From contig JAOZRP010000075.1 of assembly GCA_029940125.1 (NCBI GenBank), forward strand, positions 1 through 8,815: 8,815 nt of DNA, read 5' to 3'. Of this stretch, positions 6,612 to 8,815 are shown piece by piece. Origin of the DNA: a bacterium (lineage in GTDB: Bacteria > Desulfobacterota > Anaeroferrophillalia > Anaeroferrophillales > Anaeroferrophillaceae). The notes below the pieces were generated by a model that saw only the letters and a program-made list of their open reading frames with translations, did no database searches and was not told where the DNA came from. The stretch's first letter is position 1; every line of letters starts with the position of its first letter. The position numbers and the translations under genes were made by a program.

Positions 6612-7406
6612 ATGTCGCTGGTGATTTTTACTGATCTGGATGGAACCCTGCTGGACCGGGACAGCTATTCCTGGCAGCCGGCCCGGAACGCCCTGGAGCG
6701 CTGCCGGCAGTGCCGGGTGCCGGTGGTGGCGGCAACCAGCAAAACCTTGGCGGAAACCGAGGTGGTAAGCAGGGAAATCGGCCTTGATCCCCGGTTTATT
6801 TTTGAGAACGGCGGCGGTATTTCCCTTGGTGATGGAAGCTGTTTGAGCCTGGGGATTCCCTACGGCCAGCTGCGGGACGAATTCTTAACCCTGGCCGGCC
6901 GTTTTCCCCTGCGCGGCATGGGAGATATGGACATTGGCGAACTGGTTGAAATAACCGGGCTGACGCCGGAAGAGGCAGTGCTGGCCAAACAGCGACGGTT
7001 CAGCGAGCCTTTCCTTTACCGGGGAGATCATCTGCCGGAGTTGGAAGCCGCGGCGGCTGAACGAGGACTCCAGGTTGTGCGGGGCGGCCGGTTTTATCAC
7101 TTGATGGCGGCGCAGCAGTCAAAGGGAAATGCCGTTCATGAATGGATTCGCCGACTGGGGAAAAATCTGCCTCGGCCCTTAATCACGGCCGCCTTGGGGG
7201 ACAGTCCCAATGACTTTTCCATGCTGGCCGTGGTTGACTACCCTTTTCTGGTCCGGAAGAAGGATGGCGGGGAAGTGAAATGCCCCCTGGAAACGGCAGC
7301 CCGGACCCAGAACCCCGGTCCGGCCGGCTGGTCGGAGGCGGTTATGGGATTGTTAAAAGATCGGCCTGACCTCTGTGGGTTGAACAAGGAGAAAAATAAT
7401 GTCTGA
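6612..7406 (+). CDS. HAD-family glucosyl/mannosyl-3-phosphoglycerate phosphatase
   Basis: A 264-aa cytoplasmic phosphatase of the HAD IIB type, close to mannosyl-3-phosphoglycerate phosphatase (MpgP) and E. coli YedP. It would remove the phosphate from glucosyl- or mannosyl-3-phosphoglycerate to release the free glycosylglycerate. Motif I is FTDLDGTLLD with nucleophile D8 and acid D10. Motif II is AATSKT (40-45). ENGGGI (65-70) is a family signature. Motif III includes K171 (QSKGNAV), and motif IV is GDSPND (196-201). WQPA and KCPL regions also resemble the family. ATG 6612 puts the DLDGT motif at the usual distance; an in-frame TTG at 6594 would add six residues with no better ribosome-binding site. 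Neither start has a clear Shine-Dalgarno sequence. The synthase gene downstream overlaps by 8 nt, which supports the assignment over a general HAD phosphatase. The gpgP-versus-mpgP identity depends on the sugar the synthase uses. Confidence 0.87.
   Translation: MSLVIFTDLDGTLLDRDSYSWQPARNALERCRQCRVPVVAATSKTLAETEVVSREIGLDPRFIFENGGGISLGDGSCLSLGIPYGQLRDEFLTLAGRFPLRGMGDMDIGELVEITGLTPEEAVLAKQRRFSEPFLYRGDHLPELEAAAAERGLQVVRGGRFYHLMAAQQSKGNAVHEWIRRLGKNLPRPLITAALGDSPNDFSMLAVVDYPFLVRKKDGGEVKCPLETAARTQNPGPAGWSEAVMGLLKDRPDLCGLNKEKNNV
7386..7391 (+). promoter_or_regulatory. Ribosome-binding site of the synthase gene
   Basis: AAGGAG lies inside the last codons of the phosphatase gene, 7 nt before ATG 7399. 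It is the strongest Shine-Dalgarno sequence in this cassette and fixes the synthase start, so the synthase need not rely on coupling alone. Confidence 0.8.
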
Positions 7407-8616
7407 TTTTATCCAGGATCGTAAAATTACCAATCTGCAGATGATCAACCAGCGGGCGCTTTTTGACATCGAAAGCGAGATTGAAGTCTTTTCCTACGAT
7501 CGCAAAATCACCCTGCTGCTGCCGTCGCTGTACTCGGAATTTGATGGCGATGCCATGCCTAAAATCATCCGCAGCCTGGAAAACATTCCTTATGTCCACC
7601 GCCTGGTTTTGTCCCTGGACCAGGCCAGCAAAGCGGAGTTCGAGGCGGTCAAGGCAATGTTCCGCGGCTTTAATTATGACGTGCAGATCATCTGGCAGGA
7701 CAGCCCCAGGATCAAGGCTCTTTATGAACATCTGGAAAAAAATCAGTTTTACATCGGCTACCAGGGCAAGGGGAGGGGAGTCTGGTTTGCCATTGGCTAT
7801 ATCCTGGCCAAGAAGGATACCAAGGTCATCGCCCTCCATGACTGTGACATCGTCAACTACGACCGCATCCTGCTGGCCCGGCTGGTCTATCCCCTGGTGA
7901 ATCCTTCACTGGCCTATGAATTCAGCAAGGGATACTATTCCCGGGTCAGCGACTGCCAGCTGTACGGTCGGGTTACCCGGCTGTACCTGACTCCCATCCT
8001 CCAGGCTTTGAAGAAAATTTTCGGGTCCCGGGATTTTTTCGAGTTCCTTGAAAGCTTCCGCTACATCCTCAGCGGTGAATTCGCCATCCGCAGCGACATG
8101 GCGGCCAAGGTTCGCATCGCTCCCGACTGGGGGCTGGAGATTACCACCCTGGGTGAAGTCTACAGCCTGGCGACGCCGGCCCGGGTCTGCCAGGTCGAAC
8201 TGCTGTCCAATTACGAGCATAAACACCAGGAGATCAAGAAAGGTCATAATCCCGAAAGCGGCCTCAGCAAAATGGTCATGGACATTACCCGAGCCCTTTT
8301 CCGCATCCTCTCCCAGGACGGCATCGTTTTCACCCCGGCGGTTGTCCGCACATTGAAGGTTACATACATCAACTTCGCCCGGGTCAATATCGAGAAGTAC
8401 GACGCCCTGGCCAAGCTCAACGGCCTGCGCTTCGACCGCCATGAAGAGATATCGGCCGTAGAGCTGTTTTCCGCCGCCCTGTCCCTGGCTTCCGAGCATT
8501 TCTTGGAGGATCCCATCGGGACGCCGCTGATGCCCGGCTGGCACCGGGTGATGTCTGCCGAAGCTGATTTCGGCAGCCGGATGATTGAAACGATTGAAGC
8601 TGAAAACGAGCGTTAG
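7399..8616 (+). CDS. gpgS: Glucosyl-3-phosphoglycerate synthase (GT81-type)
   Basis: A 405-aa cytoplasmic glycosyltransferase resembling glucosyl-3-phosphoglycerate synthases of the GT81 type, such as those of Persephonella and Methanococcoides. It would transfer glucose from an NDP-glucose donor to D-3-phosphoglycerate, the first step of glucosylglycerate synthesis. The nucleotide-sugar part shows LLLPSLYSEF (39-48), GKGRGVWFAIGYILA (123-137) and ALHDCDIVNYDR (145-156); the D148-C-D150 motif should bind the metal. Acceptor-side features are LSGEFAIR (224-231), APDWGLEITTLGEVY (241-255) and NYEHKHQ (271-277). The latter's histidines may bind the metal. The sequence does not look like the GT55 mannosyl synthase MpgS. 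The gene overlaps the phosphatase by 8 nt and has its own strong ribosome-binding site. Glucosylglycerate accumulates under salt stress or nitrogen limitation in known producers. The sugar donor is inferred from family resemblance, not proven. Confidence 0.85.
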   Translation: MSDFIQDRKITNLQMINQRALFDIESEIEVFSYDRKITLLLPSLYSEFDGDAMPKIIRSLENIPYVHRLVLSLDQASKAEFEAVKAMFRGFNYDVQIIWQDSPRIKALYEHLEKNQFYIGYQGKGRGVWFAIGYILAKKDTKVIALHDCDIVNYDRILLARLVYPLVNPSLAYEFSKGYYSRVSDCQLYGRVTRLYLTPILQALKKIFGSRDFFEFLESFRYILSGEFAIRSDMAAKVRIAPDWGLEITTLGEVYSLATPARVCQVELLSNYEHKHQEIKKGHNPESGLSKMVMDITRALFRILSQDGIVFTPAVVRTLKVTYINFARVNIEKYDALAKLNGLRFDRHEEISAVELFSAALSLASEHFLEDPIGTPLMPGWHRVMSAEADFGSRMIETIEAENER

Positions 8617-8628
8617 AAACACCTGAAA

Positions 8629-8664
8629 GTTAGGCGGTTAGCAGTTAGCGAATAGCGTTTAGCC
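8629..8664 (+). repeat. Degenerate 7-nt tandem repeats (GTTAGC-like)
   Basis: Five copies of a TTAGC-type unit follow the synthase stop: GTTAGGC (8629), GTTAGCA (8637), GTTAGCG (8644), AATAGCG (8651) and TTTAGCC (8658). The period is 7 nt with one extra base after the first unit. Such GTTAGC-rich tracts look intergenic and non-coding. Their role is unknown to me. Confidence 0.6.
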
Positions 8665-8681
8665 TTAAAAAAACCGAGGCT
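8661..8681. repeat. Small inverted repeat flanking an A run
   Basis: AGCCT (8661-8665) and AGGCT (8677-8681) form a 5-bp stem around an 11-nt loop containing seven A residues. There is no proper T run after it on the + strand, so terminator function for the synthase operon is doubtful. On the - strand the T run lies inside the loop, which also does not fit. Confidence 0.25.
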
Positions 8682-8699
8682 TTACGTTCATGAGGACCA

Positions 8700-8742
8700 A
8701 TACCCAACGGGTGAATGCTTGTAATAGCTAAGTTGGTGGTAT
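8700..8742. repeat. Long-range inverted repeat with a 2-nt bulge
   Basis: ATACC plus CAAC (8700-8708) pairs with GTTG (8732-8735) and GGTAT (8738-8742), leaving a GT bulge at 8736-8737 and 23 nt between the arms. This gives nine base pairs. It lies beside further stems at 8755-8771, so the tail may encode a structured RNA or the end of a mobile element. Identity unknown. Confidence 0.35.
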
Positions 8743-8754
8743 CATTAAACCAAG

Positions 8755-8771
8755 GCGGGTTTGGCGCCCGC
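8755..8771. repeat. GC-rich hairpin in the window tail
   Basis: GCGGG (8755-8759) pairs with CCCGC (8767-8771) around a 7-nt loop. An alternative pairing joins GGGTT (8757-8761) with AACCC (8772-8776). A smaller ACCC/GGGT pair (8773-8776 and 8783-8786) follows. No T run follows, so a terminator is unlikely. Confidence 0.35.
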
Positions 8772-8815
8772 AACCCAAATCAGGGTATCAGGATGTTCCG
8801 GCATGGCTCTCGCTC

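Noticed and set aside
7906..8622. Long - strand open frame opposite the synthase gene
   Set aside because: It lies wholly over a well-conserved synthase region. Frames of this length are common on the opposite strand of GC-rich genes.
8745..8815. - strand frame open from the right edge, ending at a TAA complementary to 8745-8747
   Set aside because: Only about 22 codons are visible, it overlaps the potential stem-loops, and no family is recognised. It could be the tail of a gene beyond the window, but it cannot be supported.
8803..8815. ATG near the right edge that stays open to the end
   Set aside because: There are only four codons and no clear Shine-Dalgarno sequence, so no gene call is justified.

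Overview
All confidently called genes lie on the + strand. The organism looks like a Gram-negative bacterium of moderate GC content (judged by eye to be a little above 50%). The style and gene content fit the Desulfobacterota/deltaproteobacteria, but no rRNA or marker gene here proves this. Signs of a periplasm are a Sec-type signal peptide on a binding protein and a kinase with a large extracytoplasmic sensor domain. No phage genes, transposases, tRNAs or CRISPR arrays are seen.

Region 1 (1-4470) is a redox and sensing block. A leader with a candidate promoter precedes tpx, an atypical 2-Cys thiol peroxidase. The tpx stop codon overlaps by one base the start of a secreted substrate-binding protein of the ABC_sub_bind family. 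After 65 nt comes an 872-residue membrane hybrid histidine kinase with the order TM, periplasmic sensor, TM, PAS, HisKA, HATPase and REC. No ABC permease or ATPase gene is present, so the binding protein is more likely the kinase's periplasmic ligand sensor than part of a transporter. No DNA-binding response regulator lies in the window.

Region 2 (4518-6425) is a tightly packed trio: a short MoaE-like molybdopterin synthase large subunit, a YheT/EMB8-type alpha/beta hydrolase with an intact Ser-Asp-His triad, and a DnaQ-type DEDDh 3'-5' exonuclease that lacks the polymerase-binding tail of E. coli epsilon. Gaps are -1 and +1 nt. No clear terminator separates this trio from the kinase, so one long transcript starting before tpx is possible.

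Region 3 (6426-6611) is non-coding. It holds a good sigma70-like promoter, two alternative hairpins, and a second hairpin followed by a short T run. This may end the upstream operon and start, or attenuate, the next one.

Region 4 (6612-8616) is a two-gene compatible-solute cassette: a HAD-family mannosyl/glucosyl-3-phosphoglycerate phosphatase, then a GT81-type glucosyl-3-phosphoglycerate synthase overlapping it by 8 nt. Together they would make glucosylglycerate (or mannosylglycerate) from an NDP-sugar and 3-phosphoglycerate.

Region 5 (8617-8815) is a non-coding tail with 7-nt degenerate repeats of the GTTAGC type, followed by several potential stem-loops. It may be the edge of an element that continues past the window, but it cannot be identified from what is visible.
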